From Stomorhina lunata (taxonomy: Eukaryota > Arthropoda > Insecta > Diptera > Rhiniidae), in the NCBI GenBank assembly GCA_933228675.1, contig OW121743.1, positions 12,092,464-12,156,463 of the forward strand: a DNA stretch of 64,000 nucleotides. Direction: 5' to 3'. This document shows, in pieces, positions 61,281 to 64,000 of the stretch (position 1 is its first letter; every line of letters begins with the position of its first letter). Under the pieces are notes generated by a model. That model ran no database searches. It saw only the letters and a program-made list of their open reading frames with translations, and was not told the origin of the DNA. The translations under genes were made by a program, and so were the position numbers.

Positions 61281-64000
61281 TTTTTCAAAAATTTACTTTT
61301 TATAGGAAATTTTTAAAAAATTTACTTTTTATAAGAAAATTTTTCAAAAATTTATTTTTTGTAGCAAATTTTTCAAAAATTTACTTTTTATAGGAAATTT
61401 TTCAAAAATTTACTTTTTGAAGGAAATTTTTCAAAAATTTACTTTTTAAAGGAAATTTTTCAAAAATTTACTTTTTAAAGGAAATTTTTCAAAAATTTAC
61501 TTTTTAAAGGAAATTTTTCAAAAATTTACTTTTTAAAGGAAATTTTTCAAAAATTTACTTTTTAAAGGAAATTTTTCAAAAATTTACTTTTTAAAGGAAA
61601 TTTTTCAAAAATTTACTTTTCATAGGAAATTTTTCAAAAATTAGCTGTTTTATTGAAAATTTTACAAAAAATTATTTTTTATAGCAAATTTTTCAAAAAT
61701 TTATTTTTTATAGAAAATTTTTCAAAAATTTACCTTTTAAAGGAAATTTTTCAAAAATTTACTTTTTAAAGAAAATTTTTCAAAAATTTTCTTTTTAAAG
61801 GAAATTTTACAAAAATTTACCTTTTAAAGGAAATTTTTCAAAAATTTACTTTTTAAAGGAAATTTTTCAAAAATTTACTTTTTATAGGAAGTTTTTCAAA
61901 AATTTATTTTTTATAGGAAATTTTTCATAAATTTACTTTTAATAGGAAATTTTTCAATAATTTACTTTTTAAAGGAAATTTTTCAAAAATTTACTTTTTA
62001 AAGGAAATTTTTCAAAAACTTACCTTTTAAAGCAAATTTTTAAAAAATTTACTTTTTATAGAAAATTTTTAAAAAATTTACTTTTTAAAGGAAATTTTTA
62101 AAAAATTTACCTTTTAAAGGAAATTTTTCAAAAATTTACTTTTTATAGAAAATTTTTCAAAAATTTACTTTTTATAGGAAATTTTTTTAAAAATTTACTT
62201 TTTAAAGGAAATTTTTCAAAAATTTACTTTTTAAAGGAAATTTTTCAAAAATTTACTTTTTAAAGGAAATTTTTCAAAAATTTACTTTTTATAGGAAATT
62301 TTTCAAAAATTTACTTTTTAAAGGAAATTTTTCTAAAATTAACTTTTTAAAGGAAATTTTTCAAAAATTTACTTTTTATAGGAAATTTTTCAAAAATTTA
62401 CTTTTTATAGGAAATTTTTCAAAAATTTATTTTTTATAGGAAATTTTTCAAAAATTTACTTTTTATAGGAAATTTTTCAAAAATTTATATTTTAAAGGAA
62501 ATTTTTCAAAAATTTACTTTTTATAGGAAACTTTTCAAAAATTTACTTTTTATAGGAAATTTTTCAAAAATTTACTTTTTAAAGGAATTTTTTCAAAAAT
62601 TTACCTTTTAAAGGAAATTTTTCAAAAATTTATATTTTAAAGGAAATTTTTCAAAAATTTACTTTTTAAAGGAAATTTTTCAAAAATTTACTTTTTATAG
62701 GAAATTTTTCAAAAATTTACTTTTTATAGGAAATTTTTCAAAAATTTACTTTTAAAAGGAAATTTTTCAAAATTTACTTTTTATAGGAAATTTTTCAAAA
62801 TTTACTTTTTAAAGGAAATTTTTCAAAAATTTACCTTTTAAAGGAAATTTTTAAAAAATTTGTTTCTTAAAGGAAATTTTTCAAAAATTTACTTTTTAAA
62901 GGAAATTTTTCAAAAATTTACTTTTTAAAGGAAATTTTTAAAAAATTTACTTTTTAAAGGAAATTTTTCAAAAATTTACTTTTTAAAGGAAATTTTTCAA
63001 AAATTTACTTTTTAAAGGAAATTTTTCAAAAATTAGCTGTTTTATTGAAAATTTTACAAAAAATTATTTTTTATAGCAAATTTTTCAAAAATTTATTTTT
63101 TATAGGAAATTTTTCAAAAATTTACTTTTTATAGGAAATTTTTCAAAAATTTACTTTTTATAGGAAATTTTTCAAAAATTTACTTTTTATAGGAAATTTT
63201 TCAAAAATTTACTTTTTAAAGGAAATTTTTTGAAAATTTACTTTTTATAGAAAATTTTTCAAAAATTTACTTTTTATAGGAAATTTTTCAAAAATTTACT
63301 TTTTATAGGAAATTTTTCAAAAATTTACTTTTTATAGGAAATTTTTCAAAAATTTACTTTTTATAGGAAATTTTTCAAAAATTTATTTTTTATAGGAAAT
63401 TTTTCAAAAATTTGCTTTTTATAGGAAATTTTTCAAAAATTTATTTTTTATAGAAAATTTTTCAAAAATTTAATTTAAAAGGAAATTTTTCAAAATTTAC
63501 TTTTTATAGGAAATTTTTCAAAAATTTATTTTTATAGGATATTTTTCAAAAATTTACTTTTTATAGTAAATTTTTCAAAAATTTTCTTTTTATAGGAAAT
63601 TTTTCAAAAATTTATATTTTAAAGGAAATTTTTCAAAAATTTACTTTTTAAAGGAAATTTTTCAAAAATTTACTTTTTATAGGAAATTTTTCAAAAATTT
63701 ATATTTTAAAGGAAATTTTTCAAAAATTTACTTTTTATAGGAAATTTTTCAAAAATTTACTTTTAAAAGGAAATTTTTCAAAAATTTACTTTTTATAGGA
63801 AATTTTTTAAAAATTTACTTTTTTAAAGGAAATTTTTTAAAAATTTACTTTTTTAAAGGAAATTTTTCAAAAATTTACTTTTTAAAGGAAATTTTTCAAA
63901 AATTTACTTTTTAAAGGAAATTTTTAAAAAATTTATTTTTTAAAGGAAATTTTTAAAAAATTTACCTTTTAAAGGAAATTTTTCAAAAATTTATATTTTA
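61281..64000. repeat. 29-bp AT-rich satellite array (continues past the window)
   Basis: The unit TTTTTCAAAAATTTACTTTT plus TA(A/T)AGGAAA is 29 bp, repeated about 93 times. Two main variants differ at one base (TTTAAAGG and TTTATAGG) and are interspersed. A distinctive variant block TTAGCTGTTTTATTGAAAAT followed by TTACAAAAAATTATTTTTTA occurs at 61,641 and again at 63,033, exactly 1392 bp = 48 units apart, which suggests a higher-order repeat. A few units have 28 or 30 bp. No coding capacity. Confidence 0.95.

Noticed and set aside
61281..64000. CRISPR-like look of regularly spaced short repeats
   Set aside because: There are no unique spacers; the whole 29-bp unit repeats head to tail with point variants, so it is a satellite.

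Overview
The window is nuclear DNA of a higher (calyptrate-type) fly. Three odorant-binding proteins match the Drosophila Obp19 cluster in cysteine pattern and sequence. mRpL49 and a BRMS1/Sds3-family gene have short introns and fly-type splice sites. The rest is AT-rich and crowded with broken non-LTR retrotransposons, Tc1/mariner-type elements, MITEs and a tRNA-derived SINE. There are no bacterial-type operons, rRNA genes, true tRNA genes or CRISPR arrays.

Layout. 1-8.5 kb: a tandem array of ~400-450 bp units, then LINE debris and MITEs. 8.9-9.7 kb: the first coding exon and probable promoter of a MADF-domain gene on the minus strand; its other exons lie beyond the left edge or were not found. 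9.8-20.9 kb: nested repeats, including a 2.56 kb TA-flanked element carrying many copies of a CCAGTAGTCGGCA motif and a threefold tandem duplication of a SINE-bearing segment. 21-37.5 kb: five intact copies (four minus, one plus) of an unrecognised gene for a ~65-residue secreted peptide, plus one orphan promoter copy, interleaved with transposons and with mRpL49 (31.6-32.2 kb) and the BRMS1-like gene (33.1-35.7 kb). 37.6-41.6 kb: repeats. 41.7-60.9 kb: two Obp19a-like genes (plus) and one Obp19b-like gene (minus), separated and interrupted by LINE and mariner-type debris. 61.3-64 kb: a 29-bp AT-rich satellite running off the right edge, with signs of a 1392-bp (48 x 29) higher-order period.

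How the genes relate. The OBPs form a chemosensory cluster: secreted, six-cysteine ligand carriers. The small-peptide genes are a young local multigene family: each has the same TATA box (58 nt from the start codon in four of five), a shared upstream block with a GATA-type site, a signal peptide and a cysteine-free mature region. Their role is unknown, and they are the most interesting candidate for undescribed biology here. mRpL49 (mitochondrial translation) and the BRMS1-like protein (Sin3-HDAC co-repressor) are housekeeping genes embedded among them. All gene models come from reading splice sites and frames by eye; no database search was possible.
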